From CAYLNH01 sp964384625 (GTDB lineage Bacteria > Verrucomicrobiota > Lentisphaeria > JABSQK01), in the NCBI GenBank assembly GCA_964384625.1, contig CAYLNH010000001.1:90828-154827 (forward strand): a stretch of 64,000 nt of DNA. Direction: 5' to 3'. Under the pieces are notes generated by a model. The model saw only the letters and a list, made by a program, of their open reading frames with translations, searched no databases and had not been told where the DNA came from. This document shows, piece by piece, positions 23,213-32,050 of the stretch. Within the stretch, counting starts at the first letter, position 1. Each line of letters starts with the position of its first letter. The position numbers were made by a program, and so were the translations under genes.

Positions 23213-24985
23213 TTATTCTTCTTTTTCTCCAGCATCCTCTGCAGCAGCATCTTGCTGCTCGTCGAGAGCGCCGTCGAGAGCACCGTCGAGCAGGTCGCCC
23301 ATGTCCACCATGTGCTCGCCCGGACGCAGGGAACCGTCACCGCCGAGATCGCCGCTCGGCAGGCCCATGTTCGAGACGTCGCTGGAGCGCATGCTCAGAC
23401 CAATGCGCCGCTCTTCCGGATCGATCTTGATGACCTTGGCCTCGACCTCATCGCCGACGTTCAGGACATCGCGAACCTTGTTGACGCGCTCGTCGCTGAT
23501 CTGCGAGATGTGGATCAGGCCGTCGATGCCGTGGTCGAGTTCGACGAAGGCGCCGAAATTGGTCAACTTGGTGACGCGGCCTTTGACGTTGTCGCCGATC
23601 TGATAGAGTTGGTCAATCTGGTCCCACGGATTGTTGGTCATATCCTTGATGCTCAGCGAAATCCGCTGTTGGTCCGGGTTGATCTCGAGCACAACGGCTT
23701 CGACTTCCTCGCCCTTCTTGAGAATCTCGGCGGGGTTGTTGATCTTCCGGGTCCAGGACATGTCGGAGACATGTACCATACCGTCGATTTCCGGCTCGAT
23801 TTCGACGAAGGCGCCGTAACTGGTCATGTTGCGGACCTTGCCGGCGATCTTGGTGCCGGGCGGGTACTTCTCGGCGGCCACTTCCCAGGGGTTCTCCATG
23901 GTCTGGCGCAAGCCCAGCGAAATCTTCTTGGCGTCACGCTGGATGTCCAGCACCACGGCCTCGACTTCTTCGCCCACCTGGAGGACATCGCTGGCCCGGG
24001 TAATCCGCTTGGTCCAGCTCATCTCCGAGACGTGGATCAGGCCCTCAACGCCTTCCTCGATCTCAACGAAGCCACCGTACGGCATCACGTTCACCACGCG
24101 GCCCTGGATCGTCGAACCGACCGGATACTTGACCTCGACCGCATCCCAGGGATCGGCGGTACGCTGCTTCAAACCGAGGGAGACACGCTCCTTCTCGCGG
24201 TCCACTTCCAGAATGACCGCTTCGATATCTTCACCGATCTCCACCATCTCGGACGGATGCGAAATCCGGCCCCAGGACATATCGGTGATATGAATCAGAC
24301 CGTCAATGCCGTGCAGGTCGACGAACGCACCAAAATCGGTGATATTCTTGACAATGCCCTGACGCAACTGGCCCGGTTCGATCTCTTCGAGGATCTGGGA
24401 ACGCAGCTTCGCCTTCTCCTCTTCCAGCAGTTCGCGGCGGGAGATGACCACGTTGTGACGGTCTTTGTTGATCTTCAGAATCTTGAACTCGAACTCGCGG
24501 CCGATGTAGTCATCCATGTTGCGCACGGGTGACGTGTCTACCTGCGAGCCCGGCAGGAATGCTTCGACGCCGACGTCGACCATCAGGCCGCCCTTGACCC
24601 GGCGTTTCACTACGCCGTTGGCCACGGAGCCTTCTTCGTACTTGGCCATGAACTTCTCCCAGGCTTCCTGGAAGATCGCTTTCTCAACACTCAGCAGCGG
24701 CAGGCCGTCGTCACTCTCGATTTCTTCGAGAACGGCGCGCACTTCATCGCCGGTCTTGACGCCTTCCCAGTCGGGGAATTCCTCGCGCGGCACAAAGCCT
24801 TCACTTTTGAATTTGATGTCGACGGTGACGCCGGAGTCGTTCTTGTCGACGACCGTACCGGTCACGACTGCGCCCTCTTCGACATCAGCACACTGATCCT
24901 CGCCCAGCAATGCCTCCATGTCGGTGGCGGAACTCAGGTCAAGGATGGTTGGGGGGTTAAGTTGTTCGGTTGTTTCGTTTGCCAT
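23213..24985 (-). CDS. rpsA: 30S ribosomal protein S1
   Basis: S1 captures mRNA on the 30S subunit. The 590-residue product holds six S1 RNA-binding domains; the last four show the strong form (for example GIVKNITDFGAFVDLHGIDGLIHITDMSW, GKVRNMTSYGAFVEI, GRVTKLTNFGAFVELDHGIDGLIHISQIS). The tail after about residue 540 is acidic and Asp/Ala/Glu-rich. The ATG at 24985 (MANETTEQLN) with AAGGA nine bases upstream is chosen over a start 20 codons earlier. It does not have the usual cmk or ihfB neighbour. Confidence 0.96.
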   Translation of the reverse strand: MANETTEQLNPPTILDLSSATDMEALLGEDQCADVEEGAVVTGTVVDKNDSGVTVDIKFKSEGFVPREEFPDWEGVKTGDEVRAVLEEIESDDGLPLLSVEKAIFQEAWEKFMAKYEEGSVANGVVKRRVKGGLMVDVGVEAFLPGSQVDTSPVRNMDDYIGREFEFKILKINKDRHNVVISRRELLEEEKAKLRSQILEEIEPGQLRQGIVKNITDFGAFVDLHGIDGLIHITDMSWGRISHPSEMVEIGEDIEAVILEVDREKERVSLGLKQRTADPWDAVEVKYPVGSTIQGRVVNVMPYGGFVEIEEGVEGLIHVSEMSWTKRITRASDVLQVGEEVEAVVLDIQRDAKKISLGLRQTMENPWEVAAEKYPPGTKIAGKVRNMTSYGAFVEIEPEIDGMVHVSDMSWTRKINNPAEILKKGEEVEAVVLEINPDQQRISLSIKDMTNNPWDQIDQLYQIGDNVKGRVTKLTNFGAFVELDHGIDGLIHISQISDERVNKVRDVLNVGDEVEAKVIKIDPEERRIGLSMRSSDVSNMGLPSGDLGGDGSLRPGEHMVDMGDLLDGALDGALDEQQDAAAEDAGEKEE

Positions 24986-25233
24986 TAAGGGGTTCCTTGA
25001 AGTAACGGTTGCGCGCAGTCCCCGCGACCGGCAAAAGCCCCGCAATCTGCGGCACTTAGCCCAACCGGAGGCGAAAAAAGACCGCCCGCCAAAAAGACAA
25101 TCCGCCTAATTTGCGGGGCAGGCAGACAATTTCAACCGGCGGCGGGAGATTTTTCGGCTTTTGTAACAAACCGAAAAACAAGGCAGTTAGGGAGCATGCA
25201 GGGACGGCCGGGAGACGCGGCCGCCGCCGGGCC
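24986..25233. other. Spacer between rpsA and the kinase gene
   Basis: This 248-base stretch contains an A/T-rich dyad (TTTTTCGG at 25150-25157 and CCGAAAAA at 25171-25178) that could end kinase transcription on the minus strand, although no T-tract follows. A separate rpsA promoter should lie here but I cannot place one with confidence. Confidence 0.35.
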
Positions 25234-26088
25234 TCAACCCAGCGCCTGCTTCTGTGCCCGGTAGGATTGGTTGCGGCGCGCCTTCTCCAGGGCGCTGTAC
25301 AGATCGCCGCCGCTTTGATAACGCACCCTGGGATGCCGACTCAGGCATTTGACGATGATCTCTTGCACCTCGTCCGGAATGCGCTCTGCCGCGCCGGCGG
25401 GGAACTTGATCTCGTACGTGCCCTTCATCAGGCTTTCCACGGAGCCGATGAACGGCATCTGATTGGTGTAGATGTTGTACGCCATGACGCCGAAGGCGAA
25501 GATGTCCGACGCAATCGAGATCTCCTTCTTCTCCAGGAATTCCGGCGGCACGTACATCAGCGACCCTCCGAAGTCCTTCGGCGCCGATGTCCTCGAGATC
25601 GGCAGACAGAGATCGAAATCGCTCAGCTTGGGAACGGGCTTGTCGTCGACAAAGGTGACGAAAAAGTTTTCAGGCTTGATGTCGAGATGCAGGTAGCCGG
25701 TCTGGTGTACGTGCATGATCGCCGCCGCACACTGCAGCAGAATATGCAGCGGCTGATCGTGGACTGCCGCATGCTTGTTGAAGATCAGGGTCTTCAGATT
25801 CTTGCCGGGAACGAATTCGATGACCTCATAAGGAGCGGAAAAGAAGGACCCGCCCTCACCGAAATATCGGACTATATTGGGATGTTCCCCGCAACGCCGG
25901 CGCACTTCGACGCCGTTCAGGAAGCGTTTGCGCATCTTGCCGCGGAATTTGTGCCGGGGCAGCAGGCGCCGCAAGACCACCTGGCCGCCGCCATTCAGCG
26001 CACTGAACACCTCGGCCGTGCCGCCTTCACCGAGTTTGTTGCCCACATTGAGCGTCGAAATCGGAATCTTCGTTTTCTTATCCGCCAT
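25234..26088 (-). CDS. Degenerate Ser/Thr protein kinase-like protein
   Basis: The 284-residue product is a single kinase fold with no sensor or membrane segment. It has a glycine loop (GEGGTAEVF, residues 20-28), a catalytic loop HLDIKPEN (134-141, HLD in place of HRD), DFD in place of DFG (157-159) and a PPE motif (181-183). The ATP-binding lysine of strand 3 is replaced by Arg40 (VVLRR). Catalytic Asp136 and metal ligand Asp157 remain, so weak or altered activity is possible, as is a pseudokinase scaffold role. The start is set at MADKKTKIPIS, after the promoter at 26169-26196. Confidence 0.8.
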   Translation of the reverse strand: MADKKTKIPISTLNVGNKLGEGGTAEVFSALNGGGQVVLRRLLPRHKFRGKMRKRFLNGVEVRRRCGEHPNIVRYFGEGGSFFSAPYEVIEFVPGKNLKTLIFNKHAAVHDQPLHILLQCAAAIMHVHQTGYLHLDIKPENFFVTFVDDKPVPKLSDFDLCLPISRTSAPKDFGGSLMYVPPEFLEKKEISIASDIFAFGVMAYNIYTNQMPFIGSVESLMKGTYEIKFPAGAAERIPDEVQEIIVKCLSRHPRVRYQSGGDLYSALEKARRNQSYRAQKQALG

Positions 26089-26168
26089 CTGCGCACCCGT
26101 TCTTCCACGTCCCGACAGGGATCTGAACCACAAAAACTTCGCTCCGGACACAACCCGGAGACAAACGT

Positions 26169-26196
26169 ACTATAACGGCCGGCCGCAGCAGATCAA
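26169..26196 (-). promoter_or_regulatory. Promoter for the kinase-like gene
   Basis: TTGATC (26191-26196), a 16-base spacer and TATAGT (26169-26174) on the minus strand lie about 80 bases before the kinase start. The layout matches the tRNA-Thr promoter. Confidence 0.65.
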
Positions 26197-26839
26197 CAGG
26201 ATTCATTGATATCCCGCTAACTTGACTGGGGAATGTTGTGAAGTGGCGGACGTTCTGCCGTTCCCGGAGACAGCTGCGGAAGCCGAGGGCGAAGACGAAA
26301 CAGAAGGGAGGCCGACACTCCCCCCGGCAGCGCCGGCAGGATCTTTTCGCGACGAGCGCAACTGCGGGGCCCGATCCTCAGGTACGGCAGGCTCCCGCCC
26401 CCTTGGGAGTCGGGGCGCGATGAAAGGAACAGGGAACGGGGCGGACGAGGACTTGCGCCCCGACGTAGGCCCTCGTTTGCTGCCCTTCGCGGTCCGCGTC
26501 GAGATCCCGCGCCCTCTTGAGCGCCGAAGCCTCGGCGTAGGAGCTTGCGGTGCGGAGTTTCAGGATCGGTCACCGGCAACACACGGCCGCCTTGAACCCC
26601 GTTTTTCTGCCGCTCTGGTCGGCGTGCCGACCAGAGCGGCAGAAAAACGGCGTTGCGTGTGCCACGGATTCATGTCAGTGACTGATCCTCAAGTGCCGCA
26701 GGTCAAGCCTGCGGGATGCGAAGGAGGGCAGTAATCGAGGACTTGCGCCCGGACCGATGCGTCGGTTGATAATCCTGCGGTGCTGCCTATATTGGCAAGG
26801 CAGGTGGGTCGTATCCCCAAGATTCGGATTTTCCTTCTA
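26197..26839. repeat. Gene-free stretch with nested palindromes and direct repeats
   Basis: No credible gene is seen, although a plus-strand frame stays open from 26222 to 26734 with an odd composition. At its heart is a perfect 25-bp inverted repeat with a two-base centre (arms 26599-26623 and 26626-26650, CCGTTTTTCTGCCGCTCTGG at the 5' end). It is nested in a second imperfect inverted repeat (26562-26577 and 26674-26689, AGGATC ends). A 15-base direct repeat CGAGGACTTGCGCCC flanks all this at 26446-26460 and 26736-26750. Confidence 0.75.
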
Positions 26840-27643
26840 ATGAAGATGCTTTACAAAGTGCTGGTCAACGATGCCATTCGACTGGATTGCGTCGCGGAGG
26901 ACAGTTTGACGCTGAAGCCCAACGACTGGTGCATCATCCGCAACCAGCGGTATGACGACTACGGCCGGGTCACGTACGCGGGCGAGATGCCGGAGAACAC
27001 GAACTGCCGGGACTTTCCCCAGGTTCTGCGCCAGGCCACGCTGGTGGATCAGGGCAAAGCCCATGAAAATCGCGTACGCAGCAAATCGCTGCATCGGATT
27101 GCCGTCGAGAAGATCGGCAAACATGAACTCCCCATGAACCTGGTGGACACGCATCTGACGTTTGATCGGAAGCTGGTCATCTTCATGTTTCTGGCACCGG
27201 GCCGGGTAGATTTCCGCGAACTGCTGAAGGACCTGAACAAGGCCGTCCAGATGCGGGTTGAGCTGCGGCAGATCGGCCCCCGCGACCAGGCCGGCATGAT
27301 CGGCGGCATCGGCAGTTGCGGCCGGGATATCTGCTGTGTGTCGTACCTCACAAATTTCGTCAGCATCAATGTCAAGATGGCCAAAGCCCAGGAATTGTCC
27401 CTGAATCCGTCGAACATCATCGGCGCCTGCGGCCGGCTGAAATGCTGCCTCAACTTCGAGTATGAAGGATACCGCCAACTGGTCCGCAACATGCCGAAGA
27501 TCGGCTCGAAATGCCAGTGCAAAGAGGGCTCCGGCCGAGTCGTCGGCCGCAATATCCTGCTGCAGAAGGTCTCGGTCCAGCTCAGCGACAAGCGGATCGT
27601 TGAGGCGCCGGTCGATGAACTGGAACGACGAAGGAAGAAATAG
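26840..27643 (+). CDS. ricT: PSP1 C-terminal domain protein, RicT/YaaT-like
   Basis: RicT-type proteins form the RicAFT complex in Bacillus, where it carries Fe-S clusters and promotes RNase Y-dependent mRNA processing; the role outside Firmicutes is poorly known. The 267-residue product has the family's cysteine-rich signatures GGIGSCGRDICCVSYL and ACGRLKCCLNFEYEGY and a central region (RVDFRELLKDLNKAVQMRVELRQIGPRDQA) typical of the domain. A start at 26840 or 26846 is possible; no strong ribosome binding site is visible. It is followed after three bases by the next gene. Confidence 0.8.
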   Translation: MKMLYKVLVNDAIRLDCVAEDSLTLKPNDWCIIRNQRYDDYGRVTYAGEMPENTNCRDFPQVLRQATLVDQGKAHENRVRSKSLHRIAVEKIGKHELPMNLVDTHLTFDRKLVIFMFLAPGRVDFRELLKDLNKAVQMRVELRQIGPRDQAGMIGGIGSCGRDICCVSYLTNFVSINVKMAKAQELSLNPSNIIGACGRLKCCLNFEYEGYRQLVRNMPKIGSKCQCKEGSGRVVGRNILLQKVSVQLSDKRIVEAPVDELERRRKK

Positions 27644-27646
27644 CCC

Positions 27647-29464
27647 ATGCCCCGCCGCGCTATCCCGGCCACAGTCTGCCTGGGATTCCTGCTGTTTATC
27701 GCCCCGTTGAAGCTGGGCAATTCCGCCAGTACCCGGTGGGCAACCCTCTTTCCCGCGAACATCTGGGATTGGCTGCTGTCGGCCTGGCCGGTCAGCTTCG
27801 CCCCGGTGTTTGCCGGGGTCGCGCTCCTGGCCGTTGCCGCCACCGCCGAGACCGCCCGGCTCCGTGCCGACTTGAAAGCCTACCGTCACGTCTGCCTGCC
27901 GCTCGCAGGTTTCGTACTGGTCTCCCTTATCGGCCTGATCAACACCACCTCGTGGGAAGTCGCCACCTCGTTCATCGCCCATCTGGTCAGTGTCTTCACC
28001 TTCGCCCTCGCCCTGCTGGTGCATCTGCGCACCTTCCCGCACACCCGCAACATCCTGTTGATCTGCTGGCTTGCCGGGCTGGGAGCACTGGGTATCGAGG
28101 TGATCTACCAGGTCCACTGGGGCTACGGCCAGGTGATGCAAGCACTGGAATACCAGATTGAACAGGGCCACGAGATCCCCAGCGCCCTCATCTTCAACGT
28201 CCGCCAGGGCCGGGCCATGGCCTCCTTCGCCATCTCCAACAGCCTGGCCGCACACCTGATCCTGGCGCTGCCCCTGGCTGTCATCGTCATCTGGCGCTGG
28301 TGCCGGCGCGTTGAACCGCCGCTGGCATCGCAACTCCTCTTCAGCCTTCTCGCCGGCGGTCTGTTAACCTACTGCCTGATCTGCACCAAGAGCCGTGCCG
28401 CCTTTCTGGCCTTCGTCATGGGCGCCGCCGCCACCATGCTGCTCGTTCTCTGTCTCAACCCCGAACAGACCCGGAAGTACCTCCCCGGCATCATCGGCAT
28501 CGGCATCGGCGGCGTCGCCGTCGCTGTCCCTGCCTTTCTCTGGCTGCAGGGCGCACGCTCCCCTCTCAGTTCTCTGGCCGCCCGCTTCGACTACTGGCGC
28601 GCGGCTGTCCGGATGTTCCAGGAGCACCCGTGGGCCGGCGGCGGCATCGGCGAGTTCTTCCACAGCTACATGCGGCTGAAACCGCCGGGGGCGGAGGAGA
28701 CCAAGCTGGCCCACAGCATGTTCTACCACTTCCTCAGTCAATGCGGTATCCTCGGCGGCATTGCTGTAGTCTACTTCGCCGTCAGTCCACTGCTGGTCTG
28801 CCGGCAGATCCAACGGGACGAGCTCGAACCCGCGTCGAAACCCGAGGCGTTCGCCGCGATCATGGGGGTCCTCGCCTGGACCATCCATGCCCTGCTCGAT
28901 TTCAACATTCACATTCCGGCCACCGTCATGCTCGTCCCCACCGTCCTGATCCTGGCATTCCCGCCGCCGCCGGCAGCCGCAGACCACGAACCGTCCCCCG
29001 GAACCGGCAGGCCCTGGCGTATCGCCCTGGCCGTCCTTGCCCTCCTGACCATCGCACAGGGCTGGAAGCTCCCCGGCGAGAAAGCCATGAACCGCTATGA
29101 GGCCAGACTCTACGCCGGCCGCGTGCCGCCCGGGCAGCTGACCAACGAGCTGCAGAAAGCCGCCCGGCTGCTGCCGTTATCGCCCCACCCATGGCTCAAA
29201 TCCGGCTATGCCTACCTGTATTACGAACGCTATGATCGGGCCGCCGCCGCCTATGCCAAAGCGATCGAACGCGAACCGCACTTCGCCGCCGCCCACTATC
29301 GCCTGGCCCTCGCCCGCTATCATCTTGCCGATCTCGACGGCGCGGAAGAGGAACTGCGCCAAGCCCTGGCGCTCTACCCGCACAAACCCAAGTACACCGT
29401 CCTCTGGCGCCACATTCAGCACCGCAAACACGGCACCGTCCTGGACGAACCGCTGAAACCATGA
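27647..29464 (+). CDS. O-antigen ligase/polymerase-like membrane protein with TPR tail
   Basis: The 605-residue product has about a dozen membrane segments through residue 460, with a large loop near residues 300-350 that carries FDYWRAAVRMFQEHPWAGGGIGEFFHSY, a motif typical of the Wzy/WaaL O-antigen ligase family. The C-terminal 130 residues form tetratricopeptide repeats (AYLYYERYDRAAAAYAKAIEREPHFAAAHYRLALARYHLADLDGAEEEL). Family members ligate or polymerise surface glycans, or glycosylate proteins; the substrate cannot be told here. It starts three bases after ricT, and its stop overlaps the next gene by four bases (ATGA). Confidence 0.75.
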   Translation: MPRRAIPATVCLGFLLFIAPLKLGNSASTRWATLFPANIWDWLLSAWPVSFAPVFAGVALLAVAATAETARLRADLKAYRHVCLPLAGFVLVSLIGLINTTSWEVATSFIAHLVSVFTFALALLVHLRTFPHTRNILLICWLAGLGALGIEVIYQVHWGYGQVMQALEYQIEQGHEIPSALIFNVRQGRAMASFAISNSLAAHLILALPLAVIVIWRWCRRVEPPLASQLLFSLLAGGLLTYCLICTKSRAAFLAFVMGAAATMLLVLCLNPEQTRKYLPGIIGIGIGGVAVAVPAFLWLQGARSPLSSLAARFDYWRAAVRMFQEHPWAGGGIGEFFHSYMRLKPPGAEETKLAHSMFYHFLSQCGILGGIAVVYFAVSPLLVCRQIQRDELEPASKPEAFAAIMGVLAWTIHALLDFNIHIPATVMLVPTVLILAFPPPPAAADHEPSPGTGRPWRIALAVLALLTIAQGWKLPGEKAMNRYEARLYAGRVPPGQLTNELQKAARLLPLSPHPWLKSGYAYLYYERYDRAAAAYAKAIEREPHFAAAHYRLALARYHLADLDGAEEELRQALALYPHKPKYTVLWRHIQHRKHGTVLDEPLKP

Positions 29465-30171
29465 CCCCGCTGATGCTCATCCACGGCTGGGCCGGCAGCC
29501 CTCACGTCTGGCAACCGCTGGCGGCTCACGGTCTGCACGTCGGCGCTCACCCCGTTTTCCGGGATGTCACCACCGTAGACGGATTCGGCGTCGCCGTTGA
29601 GCGGGCCCTGCCGCCGGCCCCCGGCATCGTCATCGGCTGGTCACTCGGCGCCCTGCTCGCAATCCAACTCGCTCACCGCTGCCCCGCCCGCGTCCACGGT
29701 CTCATCCTCATCGGCGGCACCCTGCGATTCGTTGACGAGCACCGCCGGTACGGCTGGCCCAAAGGCGCGATTGACGCCCTGGCCCGCCGGCTCGAACGCG
29801 ATCCGGTCAAAGCCCTCACGCACTTCCGGCGGCAGTTCTTCAGCCCGACAGAGGCAGCGGCCGTTGCCCCGTTCCTGCAGATGTTCCCCGGCACGGACTG
29901 CGGCGATTTCACGGTGGCCAGCCTGCAGGCGGGGCTGCATTTCCTGGAAAACACCGATCTCACCGATATCGCCGGACAAATCAAATGCCCCGTTCTCTGG
30001 ATCCACGGCGCCGCCGACGCCGTCTGCCCGATCGCCGGCCTCGACTTGATTCCGGCCGAACACCAAACCTATAGTATCCCGGGCGCCGGACATGCGCCGT
30101 TCTGGACCCGCCCCGACGCAACCCTCAAACCGATCAACGAGTTCCTGCAGAACCATGGCTGCCATGATTGA
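29461..30171 (+). CDS. bioH: Alpha/beta hydrolase, BioH-like pimeloyl-ACP methyl ester esterase
   Basis: The 236-residue product has the oxyanion motif LIHGWAG near the N-terminus, the nucleophile elbow GWSLGA (Ser), a catalytic Asp in WIHGAADAV and a catalytic His in PGAGHAPF. BioH removes the methyl group from pimeloyl-ACP methyl ester in biotin synthesis. The assignment rests mainly on the next gene, a BioC-like methyltransferase that would make that ester; the sequence alone would also fit other small esterases. Its start overlaps the previous stop by four bases and its 3' end overlaps bioC. Confidence 0.7.
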   Translation: MTPLMLIHGWAGSPHVWQPLAAHGLHVGAHPVFRDVTTVDGFGVAVERALPPAPGIVIGWSLGALLAIQLAHRCPARVHGLILIGGTLRFVDEHRRYGWPKGAIDALARRLERDPVKALTHFRRQFFSPTEAAAVAPFLQMFPGTDCGDFTVASLQAGLHFLENTDLTDIAGQIKCPVLWIHGAADAVCPIAGLDLIPAEHQTYSIPGAGHAPFWTRPDATLKPINEFLQNHGCHD

Positions 30172-30982
30172 CAAAGACATGCTGACCCGCCGCTTCGGGC
30201 GCACAGCCAGCGTCTACGAAAGCGTCACACCGGTTCAGGCCTCCATGGGCGGCCGCCTGCTCGACCTCGCCTGCAAGGCCCTCGGCCGCCGCGATATCCG
30301 GCATGTCCTCGAACTCGGCTGCGGCACCGGCAGGCTGACCCGCAAGCTGATCAACACCTTCCCCGAAGCCCGCATCATCGCTGTCGACATCTGTCCGGAA
30401 ATGGTCACCCAGGCCGCCTATAAGCTCAAGCACGACCGCCTGGAACTTTTCGTGGCCGACGCCGAAGAGATCGCCGACGAAGGCGAAGGCATCTACGACC
30501 TGATCATCTCCAATGCTACAATTCAGTGGTTCACGCGGCCTGAGGAGGTCCTGCCGGCCTATCATAAACGCCTCAAGCCCGACGGCTGCCTGGCCTTGTC
30601 CAGCTTCGGCCCGGACACCTTCCGGGAGCTGCAGGCGGCCTTTGTGCACGCCTATATGCAGGCCTCTGAACCGGCCGAACCGCATGTCATCGACTTACTC
30701 ACCGCCCGCCAGTTCAGCAGCCTGCTGCCCGGGGCGGAGGTACTCGAGGAATATCGGATCGAGGAGTTCGAGGATGTCCGCGGCTTCCTCAAAAGCGTCC
30801 AGCGGGCCGGCGCCGCCTACCAGCCGGAAGCCGCGCATACGCTCAGCCGCAAGGTCTACGGTCTGATGACCGAGTACTACCTCGAGAACTTCAAGACCGA
30901 AACCGACCGCATCCGGGCCACCTACCACCTGCTCTACATCCTGGCCGGCGAAGGCAAACTCAATCCAATCCCCATCGATTGA
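30155..30982 (+). CDS. bioC: Malonyl-ACP O-methyltransferase BioC
   Basis: BioC methylates malonyl-ACP so that fatty-acid enzymes can build the pimelate part of biotin. The 275-residue product starts near MIDKDMLTRRFGRTASVYE, a typical BioC N-terminus, and has the SAM-binding motif VLELGCGTGRLT and the family segment DLIISNATIQWF. The start codon may be 30155 or 30164; both overlap the hydrolase gene. With bioH it supplies both ends of the early biotin branch, but no bioF, bioA, bioD or bioB is in the window. Confidence 0.8.
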   Translation: MAAMIDKDMLTRRFGRTASVYESVTPVQASMGGRLLDLACKALGRRDIRHVLELGCGTGRLTRKLINTFPEARIIAVDICPEMVTQAAYKLKHDRLELFVADAEEIADEGEGIYDLIISNATIQWFTRPEEVLPAYHKRLKPDGCLALSSFGPDTFRELQAAFVHAYMQASEPAEPHVIDLLTARQFSSLLPGAEVLEEYRIEEFEDVRGFLKSVQRAGAAYQPEAAHTLSRKVYGLMTEYYLENFKTETDRIRATYHLLYILAGEGKLNPIPID

Positions 30983-31164
30983 CCCCAGAGCCCGGAACGA
31001 ACGCCGCGCCCAGCCGGTTACTATTTCGCGTCAGTACCGGCACACTCCCGCCGTCGTGCAATGCCTGCTGGCGGAGCACGCATCGTACCCGGACGCCAAG
31101 CAAAAAGCGGAACCCAGTCCATACCTCTTTCGACCGTGCTCAGGGACCCCGTCAAGGACCAACG

Positions 31165-31194
31165 CAAAAGCGCCCGGACTTTCGTCCGGGCGCT
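31165..31194 (-). terminator. Terminator of the WXXGXW lipoprotein gene
   Basis: A perfect 11-bp stem (AGCGCCCGGAC with GTCCGGGCGCT, arms 31169-31179 and 31184-31194) with a four-base loop is followed on the minus strand by TTTT. It lies 29 bases after the lipoprotein stop and may also stop bioC transcripts coming from the other side. Confidence 0.75.
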
Positions 31195-31222
31195 GGAGTC
31201 GTTTTCAAAATCTGTTCCGGGC

Positions 31223-31597
31223 TTACTTATGTATTTTGATCGGCTTCTTGATCTTTTTCCCTTTGGTGACCTTCCAATGCCCTTTTCGCCAGACCCACTT
31301 CTTACCATCCCAACGCCACGAACCGCTCACCCAGACCGCATGCGGATGCGGTTTTCGCGGTTTGACCACCCGCGGCGGCTTCTTCGGCATCGGCGGCCGT
31401 TTCACCACCACCACCGGCCGTTTCGGTTTCGGCGTAACAATCACCTTCGGCTTCGGATGCGGATGCGGTTTCGGCGTGACCACGACCTGCCGCCGCGGCG
31501 GCCGGCCTCCCGGCACCACGACGCAACTGCTCACCGACACGGCCAGGACCACACCGGCCGCCAACCCCATGCCAACCTTCGTAACTGCTCCCTTCAT
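31223..31597 (-). CDS. Small basic lipoprotein with WXXGXW repeats
   Basis: The 124-residue product starts with a lipoprotein signal (hydrophobic GLAAGVVLAVSV, then lipobox VSSC at about residue 26). The middle is rich in Pro, Lys, Arg, Val and His. The C-terminus has two WXXGXW motifs (WVSGSW and WRKGHW), a repeat seen in small secreted proteins of unknown function in many Gram-negative bacteria. The ATG at 31597, with GGAAGG upstream, is preferred over longer frames because it makes the signal peptide N-terminal. A terminator follows. Confidence 0.7.
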   Translation of the reverse strand: MKGAVTKVGMGLAAGVVLAVSVSSCVVVPGGRPPRRQVVVTPKPHPHPKPKVIVTPKPKRPVVVVKRPPMPKKPPRVVKPRKPHPHAVWVSGSWRWDGKKWVWRKGHWKVTKGKKIKKPIKIHK

Positions 31598-32050
31598 ACG
31601 GTCACCCTTCCTGTTTTTGGATCTCCAGAAAAAACACGACTGAAAGATTCCATGTGTCCCGTCGCCGGTCGGCGCCAACAGCGGCAGGACAATCGCAGGG
31701 CGAATGCACCCGCCGTCTTCGACATCTTGATCGATGGCCGGGCCGACTGCCCGAGCAATACCAGGCAGCGGCGTCACCGCTACGGACCACGATGAAATCT
31801 CCGGGCTAATCTGCCGCGCCTGAGCAACCTGTCAAGGACGGCAGTTCCAAAGCATCTCCTTATCGATCAAGGCATTCGCCGCCGGCTTCGCGATCATCAC
31901 GACAACCCCGACACCGCTCTGCCGGACGTCAGGGATACCTTGCCGGAAAAGGCCGGCCGGCGACAGCCGGGCCGATGGTTCAGACGAAGTTCTGTGAAAA
32001 ATCCCGGCCGACCCGCAAAGATTCCGCCGGCTCGCCGGTCTGAGTAGGTG
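31598..32050. other. Gene-free stretch between divergent genes
   Basis: About 450 bases between a minus-strand lipoprotein gene and a plus-strand secreted-protein gene. It should hold promoters in both directions. I see no clear consensus hexamers, repeats or RNA fold. Confidence 0.4.

Noticed and set aside
26222..26734. A 170-codon plus-strand frame in the palindrome-rich stretch.
   Set aside because: It runs through both arms of the palindromes, has no ribosome binding site and shows no domain or signal.
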